Positions 1 through 5,528 of a stretch of 5,528 nucleotides of DNA are shown one piece after another. Under the pieces are notes generated by a model. It ran no database searches. It saw nothing but the letters and a program-made list of their open reading frames with translations, and was not told the origin of the DNA. Position numbers and translations under genes: made by a program. Source of the DNA: Promethearchaeia archaeon (GTDB taxonomy: Archaea; Asgardarchaeota; Lokiarchaeia; Sigyniarchaeales; SOKP01); NCBI GenBank assembly GCA_029856445.1, contig JAHQWY010000256.1:1-5528 (forward strand), given 5' to 3'. Position 1 is the stretch's first letter. Every line of letters begins with the position of its first letter.

Positions 1-432
1 TGTTTTAATAGGCTTTAAAACAATACATATTCTTTCAACACTTTCAATATCAGTTCGAGAACGAAACATTTCTAGTATTGCATCCAATTCATTAGTATCG
101 GGTACATTTACTTTAATTAATATACCACATCTACCGTCTAATTTATAGACTTCCTCACATTGTGGAAGTATTACTGTTTCTCTTAATAATTCTTTAATTT
201 CCGATTCGTTTTTGGGTATAAGTGTGAGGAAAGCATAAATACATCGCTCATCTTCACGACATATCCTGATAGTGAATTTTTCAATTACCCCACCTTCTTG
301 TAATTTCATTACTCTTTTTCTTACTGTTGATTCAGATAATCCAACCTCATCTGCAATTTCATGATAAGGCCTTCTTGAATTTTCAAATAACATTTCAATT
401 ATTTTTTTATCTTTCTCGTCAAGATTTCTCAT
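1..432 (-). CDS. Lrp/AsnC-family transcriptional regulator (3' end outside the window)
   Basis: The minus strand is open from an ATG at 432-430 to the window edge, giving 144 residues with no stop; Lrp/AsnC proteins are usually about 140-160 residues, so only a few residues are probably missing. The N terminus reads MRNLDEKDKKIIEMLFENSR, the classic opening of this family. A helix-turn-helix follows at about residues 24-45 (HEIADEVGLSESTVRKRVMK). From about residue 60 the alternating strand/helix pattern fits the RAM ligand-binding and oligomerisation domain. The usual Gly-x-x-Asp turn of the RAM domain appears as DGRCG, so the ligand may not be a standard amino acid. The start is supported by a GAGG at 439-442, 6 nt upstream. 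It lies 71 nt downstream of metF in the same orientation and could read through from it or use its own promoter. Control of the upstream cluster is an inference from position only. Family call is firm; target and ligand are unknown. Confidence 0.88.
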   Translation of the reverse strand, partial: MRNLDEKDKKIIEMLFENSRRPYHEIADEVGLSESTVRKRVMKLQEGGVIEKFTIRICREDERCIYAFLTLIPKNESEIKELLRETVILPQCEEVYKLDGRCGILIKVNVPDTNELDAILEMFRSRTDIESVERICIVLKPIKT

Positions 433-458
433 TTTTTTCCTCGTTTGTAGGTATTTAA

Positions 459-476
459 AATATAAAAAATATAAAA
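459..476. repeat. Perfect 9-bp tandem repeat AATATAAAA x2
   Basis: AATATAAAA occurs at 459-467 and again immediately at 468-476 on the plus strand, in the spacer just upstream of the Lrp-type regulator. It may be two overlapping TATA-like boxes, an operator for autoregulation, or simple low-complexity sequence. One head-to-tail pair in A/T-only DNA is weak evidence for function. Confidence 0.4.
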
Positions 477-482
477 TTAAAT

Positions 483-489
483 AAAAAAA
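483..489 (-). terminator. Possible oligo-T terminator after metF
   Basis: A run of seven T on the minus strand lies 14 nt after the metF stop codon (TAA at 506-504), with a further T6 at 469-464. Archaeal transcription often ends at T-rich tracts without a hairpin, and no convincing stem-loop is visible here. It could end the hdr-met transcript before the regulator gene, but AT-richness makes this uncertain. Confidence 0.35.
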
Positions 490-503
490 TTTTAACTAAT
501 TAT

Positions 504-1457
504 TTATTTGACATATTCTGGGAAATCACCTAACAAGGGAGCAAATAATCTTTCATATTCTACTGCCATACAATGTATACCTGCGGCTTTCGTGGATTTT
601 TTAATTTCCTCGATGAATGGTTTAAAGAATTCGATATTAATTTTATCAATAGCAGCATATTTTCCTTGCTTGTTTCCTTTATTCTCCTTTTCAGCAGTCT
701 TTAATGCTTTAAGGAGATCCTTTGGAACTGAAACACCTGGAATAAAATTATCGAAATACCAGGCAATACCGTGAGATTTAAGAGGAAATATTCCTAATAG
801 GACAGGTATATTGAATTGTTCTAATTCTTTCAAAAAATCTTTCGCTTGGTCAATATCAAAAGCAGTTTGCGTTTGAATAAAGTCGACGCCTTGTTCTACC
901 TTTCGACCTACCTTAAGGATTTCTGGTTCACGAGGGTCACTATTGGGATTTGCAACGCATCCGAAGTTCATCTCTATTTTTCCGCCTTCAATCTCGTTAC
1001 CTTCATAGTCAACTCCATCATCAATCATCATAGATAGCATTTCAGCAAATTGGGTGCTATCGATATCATACACAGCGCGTCCTTTTTTATGATCTCCTAA
1101 CGCTGTATGATCTCCTGTAAGAGTAAGTATATTTTTTAACCCAAGAACTGCCCCTGCGATAACATCTCCAAAGAGAGCAACACGATTTCTGTCTCTTACA
1201 GTAACTTGCCAAACGGCTTCTATATTTGCTTTTTCCTGAACTAAATAGCTTGGTACCATTGATGACATATAAGCATCCCCTTGAGGGCCGTCTGTTACAT
1301 TAGCTGCTACTATTCTTCCTGTCTTTTTCATCTCTTTAGCAGAATGGATAATTTCATCAAGATTTAAGATTTTTTTTGGCTCGAGCTCTCCTGTAAAAAC
1401 GAAATGACCTTCTTGAACTGCTTTCATTAAATTACTAAACGCTGGTCTATTTGTCAT
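504..1457 (-). CDS. metF: Methylenetetrahydrofolate reductase, MetF type
   Basis: A 317-residue flavoprotein of the MTHFR family, close to the usual length of about 290-320. It should interconvert 5,10-methylene- and 5-methyl-tetrahydrofolate (or a related pterin) in the methyl branch of the Wood-Ljungdahl pathway, as a soluble TIM-barrel enzyme with FAD or FMN. Visible family motifs are FTGELEPKK near residues 21-29 with the conserved catalytic Glu 24, NVTD at 53-56, RDRNR at 88-92, LTGDH at 113-117 followed by GDH, DIDS at 131-134, GCVANP at 166-171 and QTQ at 195-197. The C-terminal 254-274 stretch is lysine-rich and looks like a surface loop. It lacks the eukaryotic regulatory domain, and no NAD(P)H site can be assigned. 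Its ATG directly abuts the metV stop (TAA-ATG), and GGAGG at 1473-1469 lies 11 nt upstream, so the start is well fixed. Coupling with MetV and HdrABC suggests it receives electrons through MetV rather than directly from NAD(P)H. Confidence 0.93.
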   Translation of the reverse strand: MTNRPAFSNLMKAVQEGHFVFTGELEPKKILNLDEIIHSAKEMKKTGRIVAANVTDGPQGDAYMSSMVPSYLVQEKANIEAVWQVTVRDRNRVALFGDVIAGAVLGLKNILTLTGDHTALGDHKKGRAVYDIDSTQFAEMLSMMIDDGVDYEGNEIEGGKIEMNFGCVANPNSDPREPEILKVGRKVEQGVDFIQTQTAFDIDQAKDFLKELEQFNIPVLLGIFPLKSHGIAWYFDNFIPGVSVPKDLLKALKTAEKENKGNKQGKYAAIDKINIEFFKPFIEEIKKSTKAAGIHCMAVEYERLFAPLLGDFPEYVK

Positions 1458-2153
1458 TTACTTTTTCTCCTCCTTCTCTTCTTTAATATTTGTATAATCT
1501 TTATAAATTGTCATATATCCCGGACTAGTAGATGTACGATAATCTCTTGGACCTCTATATTTTTTAAATAGATCTAGTCTATTAAATTCTTTTAACCGAG
1601 CCCAAATCTGTACCCAGGCACAAGGAATCGTGTATCCTCCAACTTCACACATTCCTTCTACCATCCCTCCACACGGTCCATTACTTAGATGTTTCGCGCA
1701 TCCTGCCCGTGGACATACTCCACCAGTTTCTCCAATAATACAATCACCACAGGTTTCACAATATTCAATAAAATTGTTTTCACCAGTGTTTTGAACACCT
1801 CCGAACATGCTATTTTGAGCGGGAAAAGTTAGAATTTCGGGGAGAACCTTATTCATCATCACAACTCCAAGTCCGCATGCTAAGGTTAGAATTGCGTCAA
1901 ATTCTTCAATGTAGGGACGACATGTCGTGGCCGCTATCCTATCATCACATTGTCGAAGGACTGTAATTGCTTTCCATTTTAACTCTTTGCCTTCTGTTCT
2001 CGATTTTAATTCTAAAAGTTGCCCTAGAACTTTCGCTTCATTAAGCGATCTAGGAGGTTGACAACATCCATCACAACCAGTAATCAAAATCTTGTCGTAA
2101 GGTTTTATCAGATTATATATTTGGTCTATATCTTTTAATTGTGTAATAATCAT
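1458..2153 (-). CDS. metV: MetV, cysteine-rich partner subunit of MetF
   Basis: A 231-residue protein of the family annotated as the MTHFR C-terminal / zinc-binding domain, known as MetV in acetogens, where it forms a complex with MetF and is needed for activity. It has 14 cysteines. The N-terminal half has GCDGCCQ at 26-32 and Cys 69, 78 and 93. The C-terminal half carries the hallmark C132-x2-C135-x2-C138, TGGVCP (Cys 147), Cys 152, NGPCGG (Cys 161), Cys 169 and Cys 178. These are expected to bind Fe-S clusters and possibly zinc; which residues bind what is inferred. The tail (TNIKEEKEEKK) is highly charged and overlaps the metF ribosome binding site. Start: ATG at 2153-2151, with AAAAGGAG upstream (GGAG 2166-2163, 9 nt spacing). 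It should relay electrons from the Hdr module to the MetF flavin. It sits 70 nt after hdrB, the only sizeable gap in the hdr-met set. Confidence 0.9.
   Translation of the reverse strand: MIITQLKDIDQIYNLIKPYDKILITGCDGCCQPPRSLNEAKVLGQLLELKSRTEGKELKWKAITVLRQCDDRIAATTCRPYIEEFDAILTLACGLGVVMMNKVLPEILTFPAQNSMFGGVQNTGENNFIEYCETCGDCIIGETGGVCPRAGCAKHLSNGPCGGMVEGMCEVGGYTIPCAWVQIWARLKEFNRLDLFKKYRGPRDYRTSTSPGYMTIYKDYTNIKEEKEEKK
1467..1475 (-). promoter_or_regulatory. Ribosome binding site of metF inside the metV 3' end
   Basis: On the minus strand AAGGAGGAG lies within the last codons of metV; its GGAGG core ends 11 nt before the metF ATG. It encodes part of the Glu/Lys-rich tail of MetV. The stop/start abutment points to translational coupling and roughly matched output of the two subunits. 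Confidence 0.7.
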
Positions 2154-2223
2154 ATTTCTAAACTCCTTTTTTTCTCTTTATATTATTCTTTTTAATTATA
2201 CATTTTTGAAAAAAACACTCTTC
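2154..2223 (-). promoter_or_regulatory. 70-nt spacer between hdrB and metV: possible terminator and internal promoter
   Basis: Reading on the minus strand, the hdrB stop is followed after 8 nt by T7 (2215-2209), a candidate archaeal oligo-T terminator. Then come A/T-rich stretches with TATAATTA and AATATAAA strings that resemble TATA boxes, and finally AAAAGGAG before metV. The other junctions in the hdr-met set are 0-5 nt, so this gap stands out. It may give metVF a separate or additional transcript. No clear hairpin or riboswitch-like structure was seen. Everything except the ribosome binding site is inference from base composition. Confidence 0.4.
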
Positions 2224-3105
2224 TTAGGTTGTTAATTTGTTAATTAACTTATCTGGTTTAACGCTTCTATTCTTCAGACTGAGATCTTGAAGATCAACTC
2301 CTAATGCATATGCCATGATTTCGGCTAGATAGAGGACGGGAATATCTAATTTTTTCCCCGATTTTCGAGCAATAATTTTTTCCTTTCTATCATATTGAGT
2401 TGTACACGCAGGACATACCGCAATTAATGCATCAACTTCTTCTTCAAGTTCACAAAGCTCAGTCATCTTATCCTCAACCAGTTTTTCCCCAATTTCATCT
2501 TGCAATCTCGCGCAATATCCACAGCATTCTAATTTACTCGCAAACTCAACTGTTTTTGCTCCCAGTGCTCGCAATATGATGTCAATTTTTTCAGGTTTCT
2601 CAGGATGATCAAACTGCATAATTTTACTTGGTCTTACGAGATGACATCCATAATGTACAGCAAGATTCAAATCATCTAAAGGTTTTACTAGTATATTTTT
2701 CATTTTTTCTAACCATTCTGGTTGACTGAACAATTCAACAAAATGATATACTTTAGTTTTACCGGTGTATTTGTAATTGATTTTCTTTAGAATATCATTA
2801 ATTTTTGCTAGATATTCCTTATCTTCTTCTAATAACACGCTTACGGTCTTCAAAGTTTCATAACATCCAGAACAAATAGTCATAATATTTAATCCCATTT
2901 TTTCAGCAATTGCTAAATTTCGCGCACCCAAAGTCATCCAAGTATCTATATTTAAAGATTGTAAAGAAACTGGTTCAGGACAACAACTTACTCCTTCCAT
3001 TTCCTTTAATTTCACATTTAAGATGCTCGCCACATCTCTAAAAGCTTTTTCTAAATGTGGTAGTTTTAAAGGTATTGTACATCCTAAAAATAATGCATAT
3101 TCCAT
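2224..3105 (-). CDS. hdrB: Heterodisulfide reductase subunit B (HdrB), two CCG domains
   Basis: A 293-residue protein matching the usual HdrB length of about 290-300. It has two CCG (DUF224) domains, each giving five cysteines for a non-cubane [4Fe-4S] cluster. The first set is Cys 9, Cys 41-42 (SCCPEP) and Cys 78/81 (CSGC). The second is Cys 154 (YGCH), Cys 194-195 (ECCG) and Cys 231/234 (CPAC). Spacing matches methanogen HdrB, where this subunit splits the CoM-S-S-CoB disulfide. All ten ligands are present, so the catalytic centre looks intact; an extra Cys 198 follows the second CCG. In this context it probably passes electrons to MetV/MetF, although a disulfide substrate cannot be excluded. 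Start: ATG at 3105-3103, 5 nt after the hdrC stop, with AGGTGAT 8 nt upstream. The C-terminal 25 residues are basic and look like a flexible tail. Confidence 0.93.
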   Translation of the reverse strand: MEYALFLGCTIPLKLPHLEKAFRDVASILNVKLKEMEGVSCCPEPVSLQSLNIDTWMTLGARNLAIAEKMGLNIMTICSGCYETLKTVSVLLEEDKEYLAKINDILKKINYKYTGKTKVYHFVELFSQPEWLEKMKNILVKPLDDLNLAVHYGCHLVRPSKIMQFDHPEKPEKIDIILRALGAKTVEFASKLECCGYCARLQDEIGEKLVEDKMTELCELEEEVDALIAVCPACTTQYDRKEKIIARKSGKKLDIPVLYLAEIMAYALGVDLQDLSLKNRSVKPDKLINKLTT

Positions 3106-3110
3106 TTTTT

Positions 3111-3641
3111 TTAATCACCTTGTTCTTGTTTTGCGAGATCTCCCAATCCCGTCTCTTCTATAATATATCTTATTTCCTCTAAGTCAGGAGGTATAAGTTC
3201 TGGTAACCCCATTCTAGTTCGTCTTCTGTCTACATTAACTTTTAATCCGCCTGTATATGGTACAACGTATCCATTATTATATATTGTTACTACAGTTCCA
3301 GAATATTCTTTGGGAATCTTACCTTCCTTAACAGCCATATTCCGTAAGAGTGCAAGAATAAATGAATAATCTACATTTTTTGGGCATCGTTCAGTACATC
3401 TATGACATAAAGAACATGTCCAAATTGCTTGACTTGAGAGTACTTCATTTTTTAGGCCTAATAGACAAGATGCTACCACTCTATGGGGTTGCATATCAAC
3501 ATATTCTGTTACAGTACAACCTGAGCTACAAACTCCGCATTGAATGCATTTTAAAAGTGATTTAGCTCCAACTTTTTCACTTATTTCATATCGAAAATTT
3601 GCATCTAACTCATTTGCATTCTTTTTAATCATCTCTACCAT
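3111..3641 (-). CDS. hdrC: Heterodisulfide reductase subunit C (HdrC), 2x[4Fe-4S]
   Basis: A 176-residue soluble ferredoxin-type subunit; HdrC proteins are commonly about 180-200 residues. It links HdrA to HdrB by passing electrons along two cubane [4Fe-4S] clusters. Cluster motif 1 is C32-x2-C35-x2-C38-x3-C42 (CIQCGVCSSGC) and motif 2 is C75-x2-C78-x2-C81-x3-C85-Pro (CSLCHRCTERCP). The first motif ends in Cys-Thr rather than the more common Cys-Pro. The segment between them (MQPHRVVASCLLGL) is the typical helical connector of HdrC. No membrane helices or b-type haem subunit is present, so this is the cytoplasmic HdrABC type, not membrane HdrDE. Start: ATG at 3641-3639, 2 nt after the hdrA stop with GGAGG 10 nt upstream; an alternative Met 4 has a less suitable spacing. 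The hdrA-hdrC-hdrB order and tight packing indicate one transcript. Confidence 0.92.
   Translation of the reverse strand: MVEMIKKNANELDANFRYEISEKVGAKSLLKCIQCGVCSSGCTVTEYVDMQPHRVVASCLLGLKNEVLSSQAIWTCSLCHRCTERCPKNVDYSFILALLRNMAVKEGKIPKEYSGTVVTIYNNGYVVPYTGGLKVNVDRRRTRMGLPELIPPDLEEIRYIIEETGLGDLAKQEQGD
3114..3120 (-). promoter_or_regulatory. Ribosome binding site of hdrB (AGGTGAT)
   Basis: AGGTGAT on the minus strand spans the last codons of hdrC and lies 8 nt before the hdrB ATG. It is complementary to the 3' end of archaeal and bacterial 16S rRNA (AUCACCU), and the GGTGAT form is especially common in archaea. It fixes the hdrB start and supports coupling with hdrC. Confidence 0.7.
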
Positions 3642-3643
3642 TT

Positions 3644-5528
3644 TTATGCAGCCTCCTTAACTTTTTCTTTCTTTTCAATTCTATCTCCTCTTCTAGGTAA
3701 AGGTCCTAATTCTTTAATTTTGTTAGTAAATTCAGTTACTACTTCTGAAAATCGCTTACCTTCGCTAGCAGATACCCATTCAAGCCGATATCGATCTGGG
3801 TGAATTCCAACTTTATCCAATATCTCATGAAGTTCATTATAACGTTGTAGCATATCATAATTACCTTCTAAATAATGGCAATCACCTATATGACAGCCCC
3901 CAACAAAAACACCATCAGCACCTTCCAAAAAGGCCTGTAAAATAAACCGTTTTGGTATTCTTCCTGTACACATAACTCTAATTGGTCGAATATTTGTGGG
4001 ATATTGAAATCGGCTAACACCGCATGTATCTGCTCCAGCATAACTACACCAATTACACAAAAATGCCACTATCCTAGGTCTTTCATCCACGTACTCACCT
4101 TGAACAGCCTCGCGAATCATTGGATAAATCTGATTATCTGAAAAATGACTCATAGTAATAGCACCCGCTGGACACGCTGCTGAACAATCTCCGCAACCTT
4201 TACATAGAAGTGGATTTGATTCTGAAACTAGTACATCATTATCAAAGTTCACACCTATTGCGCCAAAATTACATACTTCTTCACATTTCTGGCAAGCGAT
4301 ACATAACGCAGGATCAACGACTGATACTAATGGTTCATTTTCCACTTCACCTGAAATTAAAGGTATTAATGCATGGGCCGCGGCACCACGTCCCTGAGAG
4401 ATTGAATCAGCAATTCCCTTTGGACCATGGCAAGTACCTGCTAAATAAATTCCATCTGTAGCAAAATCAACAGGTCTTAGTTTGATATGAGCTTCTAAGA
4501 AAAATCCATTTTGATCCCGAGCACATTTAATCATTTCACCTAGTTTTTGAGTATCATGTGGTATTAAAGGTGTAGAAAGTACAACTTTATCTGCATCAAT
4601 AGAAAGGTCAGTTTGAGTTAAAATATCCTTAACATTTACTTTTAACTTACCTTTTACGGTATCAACGGTAGGATATTCATTAAATCTTATATAATTTACA
4701 TTTTCTCTAGCCTTCCAATAGTAAAGTTCCTCATCAGTCCCTACCCGAATATCTCTATATAATACATAAATTTTAGAGTTAGGATATGTCTCTTTTACAT
4801 ATAATGCATGTCTAATGGACTCTGAACAACAAATTAATGAACAATAAGTTACACCATTTCCACCTTCGGGTTGTCTCGATCCGACACAATGAATAAACAC
4901 AAGAGTTTGACCATCTTCTAATTCATTGTTTTTGAGCTTTTCTGATAATTCTAGTTGAGTTAAAACATTTTCATTTTCGCCCCAATTATACCAACCTTTA
5001 GGTTTGTACTCATAGGCACCTGTAGCAGCAATAATGGTACCCACATTTAGGCTAATGTCAGTTTTTTTATTACTATCCTTCACTTTAACTTTAAAATCTC
5101 CTATTGAACCTTTTACTTCAACAACTTCAGAGTTTAAATACACCGTAATATTTTTCTGCTCTTCAAATTCTTTTAATTTTTTATCTAAGAATTCTCTCGA
5201 ATCTATTCTATCAAAATTAATTTTATATATTTGATTTAATTGTCCTCCTAGTTTATCATCCTTCTCAACTAAATGTACTTTAAAACCCTTACTGGCGATT
5301 TCTATGGCAGCGCTGATGCCTGCAATACCTCCTCCTACAACCAACGCTTCTGGAATAACATCACCTTTAATTTTTATTTCTGCTTTTTGTGCTCTAACTC
5401 GGGCTACGCCCATTCTGATGAGATCTTTGGCTTTGTCGGTAGCTTTTGGGTTATCATGCATATGGACCCAAGAATCTAATTCACGTATAGATACAAAATT
5501 AAATAAATACTCATTTAATCCTGCTTCT
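3644..5528 (-). CDS. hdrA: Heterodisulfide reductase subunit A fused to MvhD (HdrA-MvhD), 5' end outside the window
   Basis: The frame stays open from the window edge to TAA at 3646-3644: at least 627 residues. The Met at 5461 is internal, since the 22 codons before it (ending SIRELDSWVH) belong to the conserved HdrA N-terminal region; the N-terminal domain and true start lie outside. Numbering from that Met: FAD-binding GGGIAG at 43-48 with Glu 66 and GGQL at 72-75; C192-VGSR, Cys 207 and Cys 211-212, the HdrA cluster motif; a second FAD-site stretch LAGTCHGPKGIADSISQG at 340-357; two ferredoxin motifs, C387/390/393/397 and C420/423/426/430-Pro. Residues about 462-586 are an MvhD/FlpD domain with CNWC (469/472), Cys 480, Cys 498, Cys 523 and Cys 528, expected to bind [2Fe-2S]. 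No cysteine occurs in residues 1-191, so the inserted ferredoxin of methanogen HdrA is absent. HdrA is the flavin-based bifurcation subunit; MvhD takes electrons from a hydrogenase or other dehydrogenase not encoded here. Confidence 0.94.
   Translation of the reverse strand, partial: EAGLNEYLFNFVSIRELDSWVHMHDNPKATDKAKDLIRMGVARVRAQKAEIKIKGDVIPEALVVGGGIAGISAAIEIASKGFKVHLVEKDDKLGGQLNQIYKINFDRIDSREFLDKKLKEFEEQKNITVYLNSEVVEVKGSIGDFKVKVKDSNKKTDISLNVGTIIAATGAYEYKPKGWYNWGENENVLTQLELSEKLKNNELEDGQTLVFIHCVGSRQPEGGNGVTYCSLICCSESIRHALYVKETYPNSKIYVLYRDIRVGTDEELYYWKARENVNYIRFNEYPTVDTVKGKLKVNVKDILTQTDLSIDADKVVLSTPLIPHDTQKLGEMIKCARDQNGFFLEAHIKLRPVDFATDGIYLAGTCHGPKGIADSISQGRGAAAHALIPLISGEVENEPLVSVVDPALCIACQKCEEVCNFGAIGVNFDNDVLVSESNPLLCKGCGDCSAACPAGAITMSHFSDNQIYPMIREAVQGEYVDERPRIVAFLCNWCSYAGADTCGVSRFQYPTNIRPIRVMCTGRIPKRFILQAFLEGADGVFVGGCHIGDCHYLEGNYDMLQRYNELHEILDKVGIHPDRYRLEWVSASEGKRFSEVVTEFTNKIKELGPLPRRGDRIEKKEKVKEAA
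3652..3658 (-). promoter_or_regulatory. Ribosome binding site of hdrC inside the hdrA 3' end
   Basis: AAGGAGG on the minus strand overlaps the last Lys-Glu-Ala codons of hdrA and ends 10 nt before the hdrC ATG. It decides the first Met as the hdrC start and suggests coupling of the two cistrons. Confidence 0.7.

Larger units (their letters stand above)
433..503 (-). promoter_or_regulatory. AT-rich spacer with probable lrp promoter and RBS
   Basis: This 71-nt gap between the metF stop and the lrp start is almost entirely A/T. Reading on the minus strand it has T7 (489-483), then two TTTTATATT blocks (476-468 and 467-459) that resemble archaeal TATA boxes, then GAGG (442-439) just before the lrp ATG. 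A TATA box at 468-476 would place transcription start near 446, giving a very short leader that still includes the GAGG. The assignment is by eye: the region is so AT-rich that TATA-like strings are expected by chance, so promoter position is tentative while the RBS is better supported. Confidence 0.45.

Noticed and set aside
508..774. Plus-strand open frame of 88 codons inside metF
   Set aside because: Antisense to a well-supported gene, no family resemblance and no convincing ribosome binding site; a shadow of metF.
846..1037. Plus-strand open frame of 63 codons inside metF
   Set aside because: Overlaps conserved metF motifs on the other strand and shows no recognisable protein features.
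2200..2218. Possible hairpin around the A/T runs CATTTTTGAAAAAAAC
   Set aside because: Only A-T pairs with almost no loop, so it would not be a stable stem; kept only as an oligo-T tract.
3516..3548. HdrC first cluster motif ending Cys-Thr instead of Cys-Pro as a lost cluster
   Set aside because: All four cysteines with correct spacing are present, and the Pro is not a ligand, so the cluster is expected to form.
3362..3565. Plus-strand open frame of 67 codons opposite hdrC
   Set aside because: Lies opposite the HdrC cysteine motifs; composition follows the antisense of the real gene.
4210..4461. Plus-strand open frame of 83 codons opposite hdrA
   Set aside because: Antisense to the ferredoxin and FAD-site coding region of hdrA, with no independent support.
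5034..5479. Two plus-strand open frames (5034-5234 and 5273-5479) opposite hdrA
   Set aside because: Hydrophobic, Phe/Leu/Ser-rich readings that arise from the antisense of AT-rich lysine/glutamate codons; not credible membrane proteins.

Overview
The window carries six genes, all on the minus strand, and reads as one metabolic cluster followed by a regulator. In transcription order (high to low coordinates) they are a heterodisulfide reductase A subunit with a fused MvhD domain (5' end outside the window), hdrC, hdrB, metV, metF, and an Lrp/AsnC-type regulator whose last codons run off the other edge. No tRNA, rRNA, CRISPR array or mobile element was seen. The only non-coding stretches longer than a few bases are 433-503 and 2154-2223; the three other junctions are 5, 2 and 0 nt.

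The organism is probably an anaerobic archaeon with AT-rich DNA. Supporting signs are the HdrABC set, a small archaeal-style Lrp protein, ribosome binding sites such as AGGTGAT and GGAGG, and AT-rich spacers with oligo-T tracts and TATA-like boxes. Asgard archaea (for example Lokiarchaeia), ANME-1-like archaea and Bathyarchaeia are all conceivable hosts. The window does not decide between them, and an acetogen-like or sulfate-reducing bacterium is not strictly excluded.

MetF is the flavin-dependent methylenetetrahydrofolate reductase of the methyl branch of the Wood-Ljungdahl pathway. MetV is its cysteine-rich partner. HdrA carries FAD and iron-sulfur clusters, HdrC carries two [4Fe-4S] clusters, and HdrB carries two CCG-type non-cubane cluster sites. 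The MvhD domain at the C terminus of HdrA is the usual docking and electron-entry module for a hydrogenase or another dehydrogenase. Together they suggest a soluble HdrABC-MvhD-MetVF complex that couples methylene-H4F (or methylene-H4MPT) reduction or methyl oxidation to flavin-based electron bifurcation or confurcation. This resembles the metFV-hdrABC-mvhD locus of Moorella thermoacetica. The direction of flow and the electron donor cannot be read from the window.

Main points of interest are the HdrA-MvhD fusion, the short HdrA without the inserted ferredoxin domain, the bacterial-type MetF/MetV pair in a likely archaeon, HdrB with all ten cluster cysteines intact although its partner is apparently MetVF, and a 70-nt spacer that may separate hdrACB from metVF transcriptionally.
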